Positions 43,320 through 54,519 of a stretch of 64,000 nucleotides of DNA are shown here, piece after piece. Source of the stretch: Channallabes apus (lineage: Eukaryota; Chordata; Actinopteri; Siluriformes; Clariidae); assembly GCA_030522415.1 (NCBI GenBank), contig CM060124.1, forward strand, positions 27,562,954-27,626,953. Direction: 5' to 3'. Within the stretch, counting starts at the first letter, position 1. Every line of letters starts with the position of its first letter. The position numbers and the translations under genes were made by a program. The notes beneath the pieces were generated by a model. It saw only the letters and a program-made list of their open reading frames with translations. It had not been told where the DNA came from and ran no database searches.

Positions 43320-44283
43320 ATTTCATTAGTTTTTTTGTTTTTATGGAAGAAAAATGCTGTATTTTTTTTAAAGATAATAACATTTTATTGGACAGTATTA
43401 GTCCAGCATTTCTAGTTTCCAGTGCATCAACATAGTTAATTTTTGATCCTTCAGATGCTGAACAGAAAGGATAATTTTCGTTCTACTGTATGCATTTTAC
43501 TGGTAATCTGCACCTTGCGATGATCCCTAAATCACTCCTTGTGCCATAGAGAAAAATGAGGTTTGTTCTATCAAAAATGAAAGTGCTTAATCGAGAAAAA
43601 GGGTGATAGCTTTTAAGTCAGTACAGATTTGCATTACCCCGCAGGAGTGGTGAGACAGCACTGTGTGTGTGTCTGTAATCTTGTATCTATATATCTATCT
43701 TGTAGACTGGCCTGGGTTCATTTTCTCTTCTCTTGTACAGTACATAGCCTATACACTTAGCAAAGCCTATAATTATGATTATAATACTTTTAAATATTAC
43801 TAGAAATTATATAAGCTTTGTTCAGAAAGTGGAAAATTAAAATGGGTGTGCTAGGATAAGAGAAGAGAATATTTACAGGGGATATATATTTGCCCCGAAG
43901 AAGACAAATCATTATACTACATTTGTGGATGCTTAAATTTTTTTTTTTTATTAAAGCGGGTTAATATCCAAGTGTGACAATTAGGTTGTTAACATAAAAA
44001 GGTCTCTTAAAAACCTGGTCTGTTGAAGAGTGCAGAAGGCGGAGCAGTTGTACTTAGTGTGACAGCACCTTTAATGTACTTTATGTGTTCAGATCAGTTT
44101 CTCTTGCATCATTTGTACGTATGTGTTATTATCCATGTTGCTGCTATGCAACTGCTGTATTCTCAAATGTTAGCATAAGCATTTAGCTGATAACTTACAG
44201 TAACCAAAAATGTATACTTAAAATAAATCTTATTAAATGAACTTAATTAAAGATCAAGTATATTTGCTAAGTATACTTTACAC
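43320..44283. other. intergenic sequence
   Basis: AT-rich, with no gene recognised. Confidence 0.65.
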
Positions 44284-44482
44284 AGTAAGTGTGGCATTGG
44301 CTGCTCAGTTTCTTGCCCAGCATAAGAGAGACCCTTGATTTGATTCCCAGCCAATGCCCAAACCCAGGGACTAGATGCAGTGCAGGTCCCAAGGCCAGGT
44401 GAAATGGGAGGGTTGCGTCAGAAAGGTCATTCGGATGGTCTGCTCTGGCGAGCCCTTAATGAGAGAAGCCAAAAGGCCACCA
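44284..44482 (+). mobile_element. SINE with RTE-type tail, degenerate copy
   Basis: GGCATTGGCTGCTCAGTTTC (A-box region), TTTGATTCCCAGCC (B box), AATGCCCAAACCC, GGGAGGGTTGCGTCAGAAAG and AAGCCAAAAGGCCACCACCA. Third copy of the family at 41651. Confidence 0.75.
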
Positions 44483-44613
44483 CCATCACTATCACACCGA
44501 TGACAACTTTACTGTATGTAGTAAGTATACTACTATGAATATACTAATATTATACATGCAAGCGTACCATTTCTATAATTCTTGGCAGTAAACTGTCCCA
44601 CTTTTTACTTTAA

Positions 44614-45006
44614 AAAAGTGAACTTGTTTTTTTTTTGGGGGGGGGGGATTTTTCTCCAGACTTTCTCCCGAATTTACTCGTGTCCAAATCCTCCCAGTCA
44701 CTAGGGGGCTCCCACATTAACGTTACTACTACCATTCAGCCGGGAGGGCCGAAGACTATCACGTGTTTCCTCTGAACCGCGTGATGCCAGCCGACCGCAT
44801 CTTTTTGAACTGCTTGCTCACGCACCGTTAGGGGCGGAGTAACATACGCGGAGGAAAGCGCTAGCCACTCCCTCCGCGTGCGTGAGCTCACAGACACCTC
44901 TGATTGGCTGTAGAGCCGTGATTAATGTGGGAGCACGAAGTACCTAATCACCCGGGAACCGAACCAGCGATCTCCGGATGATAGGGCGAGCGCTAAAAGT
45001 GAACTT
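44614..45006 (-). mobile_element. tRNA-derived SINE, 12-bp target duplication
   Basis: The body is 44626-44994, minus strand: the head GCGCTCGCCCTATCATCCGG with B box GGTTCGGTTCC, and a C/A homopolymer tail seen on the plus strand as GTTTTTTTTTTGGGGGGGGG. AAAAGTGAACTT is duplicated at 44614-44625 and 44995-45006. It is the third distinct SINE family here. Confidence 0.88.
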
Positions 45007-45946
45007 TTAAAGATACTTTATGTTCACAGGTGATTCAGAAAGGGCTGGTGTGGGTGCAGGCATTTATTTCAACGAAGCAGAAGCCACACCTTATAAGTCT
45101 AGAATGCCATAATTCTATTTGAGGGCATAGATGACTCTTGAAGTGTGTATACATTTTTCGGCAAATGTGTACATATAATTTTTGTTTTTTAAAGCATAGT
45201 ACTAGTTTTATATTTATGTTTAGTTATTTTAAATATATTTTGCACTGTACTTAGAATACTGAAAGTATACATGAAATCAAGTAACCTGAAATGCCATAAC
45301 ACAGGCTAGAATCTGGTTTGTATTTCATTATTATAAACCAAGAATGGCAAGAATTACTGAGTAATCAGGTGTGGCTTTATCTGTGGACATCTTTTGAAAA
45401 ATGATTTCCCAGAGCCGGGTTAATCTACATTTTTAACAATGGTAACCGTGATAACAGCATGTGCTCTGTGTTCTATAGGTATTCCCTGCCTCTTACTATT
45501 ACATTATACTGTTTATATTATTCTTTTACTGGCAATCCTATGATTGTATAGTGGACTATTTGCATAGTAAAATAAGCAAAACTAAAAAGGGAACATTCTC
45601 TACCAGAAAACAAATACACATCCTAATAAAACACATGACTTTAAACTAATACTTATTGTCACACCACTTTCTAACTACACAGGACAATTAACTCACATAA
45701 GTAGCTCAAAAAAACCCCAAAACAACCAACATTAATACATACACATTAATTATTATTACAATACATACTTTAACATACAGTACCTGCATTTTAAACTAAG
45801 GATTTAAAAGGTAGAATGAGTCATCATGTGGTAACAGTGCATACTGTCTTAAAAAAAGACAAAACTGGCTAAGCTGTTAGCACCATGGATTGAATCAGTA
45901 AAAAAAAAAAAAAAGCACAATTACTAATTATTTTCCTACAGACATA
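45007..45946. other. intergenic sequence
   Basis: AT-rich, with no gene or repeat recognised apart from poly-A runs near 45900. Confidence 0.65.
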
Positions 45947-46274
45947 TCCACACACCCCCTCCTTGAACCACCACCTTATCGTGGTGGAGGGGTTTGCGTG
46001 TCCCAATGATCCTGGGAGCTATGTTGTCGGGGGCTTCATGACCCTGGCAGGGTCACTCATGGCAATCTGGTCCTAGGTGAGGGAACAGACAAAGACTGGT
46101 TCAGAAGACCTCTTATGATGAGTAAAACCCTTGGAAAACGTTTCCCCTCGCCCGGACGTGGGTCACCGGGGCCTCCCCCTGGAGCCAGGCCTGGAGGTGG
46201 GGCCTGATGGCGAGCGCCTGGTGGTCGGGCCTGCACCCATGGGGGCCGGCTCGGGCACAGCCTGAAGAGGCAAT

Positions 46275-47135
46275 GTGGGTCCCCCTTCCCATGGGCTCAC
46301 CACCTATAGGAGGGTCCAAAGAGGTCGGGTGCAGTGTGAGCTGGGCGGTGGCCGAAGACAGGGGCCTTGGCGGTCTGATCCTCGGCTGCAGAAGCTGGCT
46401 CTAGGGACGTGGAATGTCACCTCTCTGGTGGGGAAGGAGCCTGAGCTAGTGCGTGAGGTTGAGAAGGTCCGGCTAGATATAGTTGGACTCACCTCGACGC
46501 ACAGCTTTGACTCTGGAACCAGTCTCCTTGAGAGGGGCTGGACTCTCTTCTACTCTGGAGTTGCCACCGGTGAGAGGCGACGAGCAGGTGTGGGCATACT
46601 TATTGCTCCCCGGCTTGGGGGCTGTACATTGGGGTTCACCACAGTGGACGAGAGGGTGGCCTCCCTCCGCCTTCAGGTGGGGGGACGGATCCTTACTGTT
46701 GTTTGCGCTTATGCGCCGAACAGCAGTTTGGAGTACCCGCCCTTTTTGGGGTCTCTGGAGGGGGCGGTAGAGAACGTCCCTCCGGGGGACTCCATCGTTC
46801 TGTTGGGGGACTTCAATGCTCACGTGGGCAATGACAGTGAGACCTGGAAGGGCGTGATTGGGATGAACGGCCCCCTCGATCTGAACCAGAGTGGTGTTTT
46901 GTTATTGGACTTCTGTGCTCGTCACAGATTGTCCATAACGAACACCATGTTCAGGCATAAGGGTGTTCATATGTGCACCTGGCACCAGGACACCCTAGGC
47001 CGCAGTTCGATGATCGACTGTGTGGTCTTGCCGTCGGATTTGCGGCCACATGTCTTGGACACTCGGGTGAAGAGAGGGGCGGAGCTGTCAACTGATCACC
47101 ACCTGGTGGTGAGTTGGCTTCGTTGGCGGGGGTAG
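46275..47135 (+). pseudogene. LINE endonuclease region
   Basis: Apurinic-endonuclease-like domain that would nick target [84 protein letters not shown] and LSTDHHLVV (catalytic Asp/His region) are all present. It ends at TAG 47133-47135. The next open frame starts two bases later, and one extra base at the boundary explains the stop, so endonuclease and RT were one ORF. Confidence 0.9.
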
Positions 47136-47136
47136 G

Positions 47137-49241
47137 ATGCCGGTCAGGCCTGGTAGACCCAAACGTATTGTGAGGGTCTGCTGGGAACGTCTGGCAGAGT
47201 CCCCTGTCAGGACGAGCTTCAACTCCCACCTCTGGCAAAGCTTCAACCACGTCCTGGGGGAGGTGGGGGACATTGTGTCCGAATGGACTATGTTCCGCAC
47301 CTCCATTGTCGAGGCGGCCGACCGGAGCTATGGCCGTAAGGTGGTCAATGCCTGTCGCGATGGCAACCCAAGAATCCGTTGGTGGACACCGGCGGTGAGG
47401 GATGCCATCAAGCTGAAGAAGGAGTCTTACCGGGCCTTTTTGGCTGGTGGCACTCCGGAGGCAGCTGATGGGTACCGGCAGGCCAAGCGGAATGCAGCTT
47501 CGGTGGTTGCTGAGGCAAAAACCCGGGCGTGGGAGGAGTTTGGGGAGGCCATGGAGAATGACTTCCAGACGGCTTCGAAGAGATTCTGGTCCACCATCCG
47601 GCGTCTCAGGAGGGGAAAGCAGTGCACGGTCAGCACAGTGTATAGTGGGGATGGTGCGCTGCTGACCTCAACTTGGCACGTTGTGGGTCGGTGGGGAGAG
47701 TACTTCGAAGACCTCCTTAATTCCACCAACATGCTTTCCGATGAGGAAGCAGAGTCTGGGGACAATAGAGGTGGACTCTTCCACCTCTCTGGGATCTCTG
47801 GGGCCGAGGTCGCCAAGGTGATCAAAAAGCTCCGTGGTGGCGGGGCCCCGGGGGTGGATGAGATCCGCCCGGAGTTCCTCAAGGCTCTGGATGTTGTAGG
47901 GCTGTTATGGTTGACTCGTCTCTGCAACATTGCATGGACATCGGGGACAGTACCTCTGGACTGGCAATCCGGGCTGGTGGTCCCCCTCTTCAAGAAGGGG
48001 GACCAGAGAGTGTGTTCCAACTACAGAGGGATCACACTCCTCAGCCTCCCCGGGAAAGTCTATTCAGGGGTCCTGGAAAGGAGGGTCCGTCGGATAGTCA
48101 AACCTCGGATTCTGGAGGAGCAGTGTGGTTTTCGTCCAGGTCGCGGAACAGTGGACCAGCTCTACACACTTAGCAGGGTCCTGGAGGGGGCATGGGAGTT
48201 TGCCCAACCAGTCTACATGTCCCTCGGGGAGTCCTGTGGGGGGTATTCTGGGAGTATGGGATATCGGATTCCCTGTTAAGGGCTGTCCGGTCCCTGTACA
48301 ACCGGTGTCGGAGCTTGGTCCGCATTGCCAGTAGTAAGTCGGACCTGTTTCCGGTGAGAGTAGGACTCCGACAGGGCTGCCCTTTGTCACCGATCCTGTT
48401 CATAATTTTTATGGACAGGATTTCTAGGCGCAGCCAGGGCGTTGAGGGGGTACAGTTTGGTGGGCTCAGGATTGGGTCACTGCTTTTTGCAGATGACGTT
48501 GTTCTGTTGGCCTCATCATCCTGCGACCTACAGCTCTCACTGGATCGGTTCGCAGCCGAGTGTGAAGCGGCTGGGATGAGAATCAGCACCTCCAAATCTG
48601 AGGCCATGGTCCTCAGCCGGAAAAGGGTGGAGTGCCATCTCAGGGTTGGGAGTGAGATCCTGCCCCAAGTGGAGGAGTTTAATTATCTCGGGGTCTTGTT
48701 CACGAGTGAGGGTAAAATGGAACGGGGGATCGACAGGCGGATCGGGGCAGCGTCTGCAGTGATGCGGGCTCTGTATCAGTCCATCGTGGTGAAGAAGGAG
48801 CTGAGCCAAAAGGCAAAGCTATCAATTTACCGGTCGATCTACGGTCCTACCCTCACCTATGGTCATGAGCTGTGGGTAGTGACCGAAAGAACAAGATCGC
48901 GAATACAAGCGGCCGAAATGAGTTTCCTCCGCAGGGTGTCTGGGCTCTCCCTTAGAGATAGGGTGAGAAGCTCAGTCATCCAGGAGGGGCTCAGAGTAGA
49001 GCCGTTGCTCCTCCGCATTGAGAGGAGCCAGATGACATGGCTTGGGCATCTATTTAGGATGCCCCCTGGACGCCTCCCTTGTGAGGTGTTCCGGACACGC
49101 CCCACCAGAAAGAGACCCCGGGGAAGACCCAGGACACGCTGGAGGGACTATGTCTCTCGGCTGGCCTGGGAACACCTTGGGATCCCCCGGAAGAGCTGTA
49201 AGAAGTGGCCAGGGAGAGGGAAGTCTGGGCATCCCTGCTGA
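47137..49241 (+). pseudogene. LINE reverse transcriptase, motif A deleted
   Basis: Two frames: 47137-48279 and 48192-49241. Recognisable: KKLRGGGAPGVDEIRPEFLK, VPLFKKGDQRVCSNYRGITL, EEQCGFRPGRGTVDQLYTL, then LRQGCPLSPILFIIFMDRIS, motif C LLFADDVVLL and the C-terminal QMTWLGHLFRMPPGRLP. Between VYM and PRGVLWG (about 48217-48228) the segment that carries motif A (FVDLEKAYDRV-type in the family) is deleted with a frame change. Without that catalytic Asp it cannot polymerise. Confidence 0.9.
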
Positions 49242-49311
49242 AGCTGCTGCCCCCGCGACCCGACCTCGGATAAGCGGAAGAAAATGGATGGATGGATGGA
49301 TGTCCACACAC

Positions 49312-50211
49312 GTGTTATCTTCTGGAAATATCTCCCTCTCTGAAGATCACCCACAAGCCCTTGCCTTTTATACCACTGCAGGTGTGCTATCTCAGCAGTA
49401 GATGACACTTTTTTTTTCATTTAGCATAAATTAATTTAGGCTACTATTTTATCTATGTTACAGTTGGCTGGAATGAAAGGAATGTATGACAACCCTACTC
49501 CAATCTTTACGTTTCATACATTGCATGACCCCAAAGAGTCATGGGTTTAGCCATATGCGTCACTCAACAAAGACAATCATTCTCTCTTGCTTAGATTTGG
49601 GCATACTTGTAAGCATCACTAAATATATAGTTTACCATGTATAGACAGAGTATGTAGAATGAAACAACCGTAATGCATATAGAAGCCACTACAATCCTCA
49701 ATACACAGACGACAGCACGACTCATCATGGCTTACTTAAAAAAAAAAATACTTTCACTTGTACACTATGAAAACTGAACCTTGCACCATGAGTGAAATAA
49801 AACTATTGAGTTAAAGCGAAGTTATGAACAGTTATGTGCCAGATTTAACAATCTAATTTCAAATAAGCTACTAATAAGCTACTTGCTCAATGTAAACAAA
49901 CACCTCCACCACTAATGGTGGAGATTAGAAATTCTAATATTAATTAGAAAATATTAACTGAATATTTCTACTCAATTATTTAATATTTTTGGAGTTGTTT
50001 TAAGACAAAACTTAATCACTCATACACAAAGGTATATAAATGGCATAAATAACAATTGTTAAAGAGTGTATGAATTTTTTTGGACAAAAATAAACGAATA
50101 AATAAATATATTTTGTTTTTAGTTTTTATTATATATGTATATTTATGTATAATTATTTTATTATTGCAATACACCTATGTAGTAAGATACTATATATATA
50201 TATATATATAT
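49312..50211. other. intergenic sequence with short (TA)n at 50190-50210
   Basis: AT-rich. No gene was recognised. Confidence 0.65.
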
Positions 50212-50699
50212 TAGGGATGCACCGATACCACTTTTTTGGAAAACGAGTACGAGTACGAGTACTTGCATTTCAGTACTCGCCGATACCGAGTACTTAATAA
50301 AAACATGATTTAAATTTACAGAAACAGATGCGGAATTGTTTCGCATATAATATGGCTCGTTGCGGCGTGAAACTGTCGTGCTTGATTAAATTACTTGTTA
50401 CCTTTAGAGCCTCCTCTGGAAAATTTCGCTGAGCACAATTTGCAGTCCGCCTTTGTCCGCATGCCGTCTTTCATGCACTTTGAAATAGTTCCACACGGCT
50501 GACATGTCGTTCCTCGCCTTCTTCCCGGTCTGAGCTGGGGGCAGGCACTCGGCACCTGTGATTAACCCCTTACACGAAGCTCAAACATAGACATTTTTCA
50601 AACTGTGGTATCGGTTCCCGGTATCAGGGGACCTTTAACGAGTACGAGTACTTTAAAAAATGTGGTATCAAGGCCGATACCGGTATCGGTGCGTCCCTA
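50212..50699 (-). mobile_element. hAT deletion derivative with BED-finger relic (488 bp)
   Basis: Inverted ends TAGGGATGCACCGATACC and GGTATCGGTGCGTCCCTA with GAGTACGAGTAC subterminal repeats on both sides. Flanks are TA-rich and give a 7-of-8 match as an 8-bp duplication. On the minus strand around 50530-50395 a BED zinc-finger start is readable (MSAVWNYFKVHE, then in another frame ADCKLCSAKFSRGGS), which is the N-terminal domain of hAT transposases, split by a frameshift. Confidence 0.85.
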
Positions 50700-50732
50700 A
50701 TATATAATATAATATATATAATATATAAATTT

Positions 50733-50871
50733 TATTCTTTAAAATATACGCTAAGGTTTCTATTCAGTTATAACTTCTGAGAGTGGATATAAAAAGTATA
50801 AACTCAGGTTTGTTGACGGTGAGGTGATTGTTTGCTTTACATCTCAGGGAGCCCTCATGTTTGTGTTTCTA
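50733..50871 (+). repeat. 139-bp dispersed repeat, copy 1
   Basis: TTATTCTTTAAAATATACGC to CCTCATGTTTGTGTTT, about 97 percent identical to 55572-55708. The family is unknown. Confidence 0.9.
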
Positions 50872-51597
50872 GAGGGTACTGTTTTGTTTTTGTAGTTTTT
50901 GTTTGCAGACTCAGACTCACCTGGGGTCCATTCTTCGTACGTCGCTTGACACATCCGAGATGAATTGACACATCTAAGATGAGATCATCGTGCTAATTAC
51001 GATGTGGCTAAGTTGGTTCTTCGAGCACACCTGTTGTTGATTAGTATAGCTGGATTGAGTTGTCTAGGATTATTGCGTGTTCGTGTGTTGTTCTAAAAGG
51101 CGATATGCATCGACAGTAGAAACACTGATCACCAACCCCTTTGATTGGTTGACGAAATGGCAAGAGAGCGGCTAAATTTTTTTTGTAACACGTGTTATGC
51201 GCTGAAATGCCCCCCTCTCCCCCGCCATGGATTGCCACCCCTACACAATCGCTATCAAAAATTATATTAGAACATAAATTCATAGGTTAATAGTTTACAA
51301 ATTACAAATTACATGAGACAATAAAATAAAATAAGCAAGATGAAAATATATGTTGTGAAAAAATCTAAATATTAATATATTTGTAATATATTTTATAATT
51401 AATTTTTTTTTTTTCAAATTTATTTCATAATAAAATTACTTTCGTCCAATTTTTCATTATAAAAAATATTTATTTTTATTATATATGAATATTTATATTC
51501 AAGACAAACCCCTGAAAAATAAATATTACAAAATAAACAATATACAAGATGTATTAATGGTCTTGACGGCTGTCTCATGCCTAGGCTTCATTATATA

Positions 51598-53213
51598 CAG
51601 TGGTGTGAAAAACTATTTGCCCCCTTCCTGATTTCTTATTCTTTTGCATGTTTGTCACACGTAGATGTGTCTGCTCATCAAAAACCGTTAACTATTAGAC
51701 AGAGATAACATAATGGAACACAAAATGCAGTTTTTAAATGAAGGTTTACGTTATTAAGGGAGAAAAAAAACTCCAAATCTACATGGCCCTGTGTGAAAAA
51801 GTGATTGCCCCCCTTATTAAAATATAACTTAACTGTGGTTTATCACACCTGAGTTCAATTTCTGTAGTCACCCCCAGGCCTGATTACTGCCACACCTGTT
51901 TCAATCAAGAAATCACTTAAATAGGAGCTACCTGACACAGAGAAGTAGACCAAAAGCACCTCAAAAGCTAGACATCATGCCAAGATCCAAAGAAATTCAG
52001 GAACAAATGAGAACAAAAGTAATTGAGATCTATCAGTCTGGTAAAGGCTATAAAGCCATTTCTAAAGATTTGGGACTCCAACGAACCACAGTGAGAGCCA
52101 TTATCCACAAATGGAAAAAACATGGAACAGAACCTTCCCAGGAGTGGCTGGCCGACCAAAATTACCCCAAGAGCGCAGAGACAACTCATCCGAGAGGCCA
52201 AAAAAGACCCCAGGACAACATCTAAAGAACTGCAGGCCTCACTTGCCTCAATTAAGGTCAGTGCTCACGACTCCACCGTAAGAAAGAGACTGGGCAAAAA
52301 CGGCCTGCATGGCAGATTTCCAAGGCGCAAACCACTTTTAAGCAAAAAGAACATTAAGGCTCGTCTCAATTTTGCTAAAAAAACATCTCAATGATTGCCA
52401 AGACTTTTGGGAAAATACCTTGTGGACCGACGAGACAAAAGTTTAACTTTTTGGAAGGTGCGTGTCCCGTTACATCTGGCGTAACGTTAGCATAGCATTT
52501 CAGAAAAAGAACATCATACCAACAGTAAAATATGGTGGTGGTAGTGTGATGGTCTGGGGTTGTTGTGCTGCTTCAGGACCTGGAAGGCTTGCTGTGATAG
52601 ATGGAACCATGAATTCTACTGTCTACCAAAAAATCCAGAAGGAGATTGTCCGGCCATCTGTTCATCAAGTCAAGCTGAAGCGATCTTGGGTGCTGCAGCA
52701 GGACAATGACCCAAAACACACCAGCAAATCCAGCTCTGAATGGCTGAAGAAAAACAAAATGAAGACTTTGGAGTGGCCTAGTCAAAGTCCTGACCTGAAT
52801 CCTATTGAGATGTTGTGGCATGACCTTAAAAAGGTGGTCCATGCTAGAAAACCCTCAAATAAAGCTGAATTACAACAATTCTGCAAAGATGACTGGGCCA
52901 AAATTCCTCCAGAGCGCTGTAACAGACTCGTTGCAAGTTATCGCAAACGCTTGATTGCAGTTATTGCTGCTAAGGGTGGCCCAACCAGTTATTAGGTTCA
53001 GGGGGCAATTACTTTTTCATACAGGGCCATGTAGGTTTGGATTTTTTTTCTCCCGAAATAATAAAACCCCTCATTTAAAAACTGCATTTTGTGTTTACGT
53101 ATGTTATCTTTGACTAATTGTTAAATGTGTTTGATGATCAGAAACATTTTGTGTGACAAACATGCAAAAGAATAAGAAATCAGGAGGGGGGCAAATAGTT
53201 TTTCACACCACTG
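51598..53213 (+). mobile_element. Tc1/mariner family 1, copy 3
   Basis: Complete ends (CAGTGGTGTGAAAAACTATT and its inverse) flanked by TA at 51596-51597 and 53214-53215, with the full IR/DR repeats. It is inserted in the Harbinger-like element. Confidence 0.95.
51977..52995 (+). pseudogene. Tc1 family 1 transposase, copy 3 (broken)
   Basis: Compared with copies 1 and 2: a 5-base deletion (GGAACAGAACC for GGAACAGTGGTGAACC, near 52128) shifts the frame; an extra A at 52375-52382 shifts it again; and a stop TAA replaces Glu after the first catalytic Asp (52442-52446). The catalytic C-terminal part 52462-52995 stays open. It is not functional. Confidence 0.94.
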
Positions 53214-53364
53214 TATTTTCTTTTCAAGCTTACGGATATGTTGCTATGACAGCAAATGGGAGAAGCGCATCGAAGAACGAAACAATCCAAGATCAGGACA
53301 AATCCACAACAATCAAATCCAGCTAACTGAGTTAGCGACGTACAGTACGAAGAATGGACCCCTG

Positions 53365-53640
53365 AACCGAGGTAGATCTTCTATAAATAGCTGTTTAGTC
53401 TGGCAAACTGGGTTGAGCATTGTTTAAGTTTACTTTCAATATGTGGGCATTTTGTTTTGTTTGTTTAATTTAATTTGTATTTTGATTTAAGTTTTTGTTC
53501 AGTAAAAACAAGGCTCTAGTTCTTGATAATATGTATGATCCTTGCGTTTCAGTGTGTACGGAGCTGATACGGTCTCGTGAAGTGTTCTTTGTTTCAAGGG
53601 TTTGTAAGTACTGTTTGGTGTTTCTCTAGTGTTAGTTTAG
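53365..53640. other. non-coding with TATA-like box
   Basis: TTCTATAAATAGC near 53380 might be part of an LTR or promoter interrupted by the Harbinger-like element. There is no other evidence. Confidence 0.3.
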
Positions 53641-53928
53641 CCCCTTGTATGTTTAGCTTCCTGTATGTTTAGATTCCGGCATGTTTAGCCACTTGTATGT
53701 TTAGATTCCGGTATGTTTAGGGCACTGTATGTTTAGACCCTTGTATGTTTAGCTTCCTGTATGTTTAGATTCCGGTATGTTTAGGGCACTGTATGTTTAG
53801 CCACTTGTATGTTTAGATTCCGGTATGTTTAGGGCACTGTATGTTTAGCCACTTGTATGTTTAGATTCCGGTATGTTTAGCTTCCTGTCAGTTTAGCTAC
53901 TTGTATGTTTAGGTCCCTGTATGTTATT
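53641..53928. repeat. 16-bp minisatellite, 18 units
   Basis: Eighteen consecutive 16-base units of the form NNNNNNGTATGTTTAG. The first six bases vary in a recurring order (attccg, ggcact, ccactt), giving a 48-bp higher-order period in the centre. The last unit ends GTTATT. No unique spacers of CRISPR type are present. Confidence 0.95.
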
Positions 53929-54195
53929 CGTCTGTCTAGCCACGTGAGAGCTTAGCCGGTAGGAGGTTTAGCCGTTAGTGGAATTGGCCTCTAGTAGGAA
54001 TTAGCCTCATGTGTGCTTAGCCTTTTATGTCTCCGTTCCCATAGTAGGTCATTTATTAACCCGGTTAGCCACTAACCCCTTAGATACTAACTCAGTTCAT
54101 TAGTCCAGGTCATCCACCAGAGTAACAATATCCAGTGTAGCTACTAATCTATGGAGTTATTTATGTGCCAAAATTAAACAAACAAATCCAGTGTT

Positions 54196-54410
54196 TTGCA
54201 AACAAACACAATCTGCTTTGCAAAGAAAAAAATCGATTTTCTCACAAATGCGCCCAACCTATTTTCTCACAAATGCAATGGATCAACTTCCTCTTCCAAA
54301 ACAGCAGATGGTGCTATCGGTCAATTTACTCTATTCTCCCGAGACCTCAAACAACGTGTTTATATGGTCTACCCTTATGTCCCAGAAGAATATGAGCGGG
54401 CAACAGGTGA
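54196..54410 (+). other. candidate coding segment, unidentified
   Basis: One frame reads TADGAIGQFTLFSRDLKQRV and YMVYPYVPEEYERATG and meets a donor-like ACAG/GTGAGT at 54407. The residue pattern looks protein-like, but two other frames are also open here and there is no homologue I recognise. Confidence 0.2.
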
Positions 54411-54519
54411 GTTTCTTGCTTTAATTAACCCGTTTTGGGTGTTTATTATATATCCAGACAGCCAGACATATTAACAATCCACTATCTTTAGGATAGAGCC
54501 CTGTAGGGGAATACAGTTA

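Larger units (their letters stand above)
45947..49311 (+). mobile_element. full-length non-LTR retrotransposon, TCCACACAC duplication
   Basis: The body is 45956-49302 (3,347 bp). The 5' UTR starts with a stable hairpin (CCACCACCTTATCGTGGTGG) and the 3' end is GGATAAGCGGAAGAAAATGG followed by a GGAT/ATGG microsatellite-type tail. TCCACACAC flanks it at 45947-45955 and 49303-49311. It encodes an APE-type endonuclease and an RT. It is a very common teleost LINE; I do not assign its clade firmly (RTE/I-related). Confidence 0.9.
50921..53364. mobile_element. Harbinger-like non-autonomous element carrying Tc1 copy 3, CTG duplication
   Basis: Body 50924-53361 with inverted ends GGGTCCATTCTTCGTAC and GTACGAAGAATGGACCC. 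CTG is repeated outside both ends (50921-50923 and 53362-53364), a 3-bp site of the kind used by PIF/Harbinger elements. Without the Tc1 element (51598-53213 plus TA) it would be about 820 bp. No transposase is visible. Confidence 0.72.

Noticed and set aside
49042..49420. Frames on both strands at the LINE 3' end
   Set aside because: They are shadows of the LINE C-terminus and of its ATGG tail.
53641..53928. Regularly spaced repeats resembling a CRISPR array
   Set aside because: The units are contiguous 16-mers with a cycling variable part. There are no unique spacers, and the host is a vertebrate.
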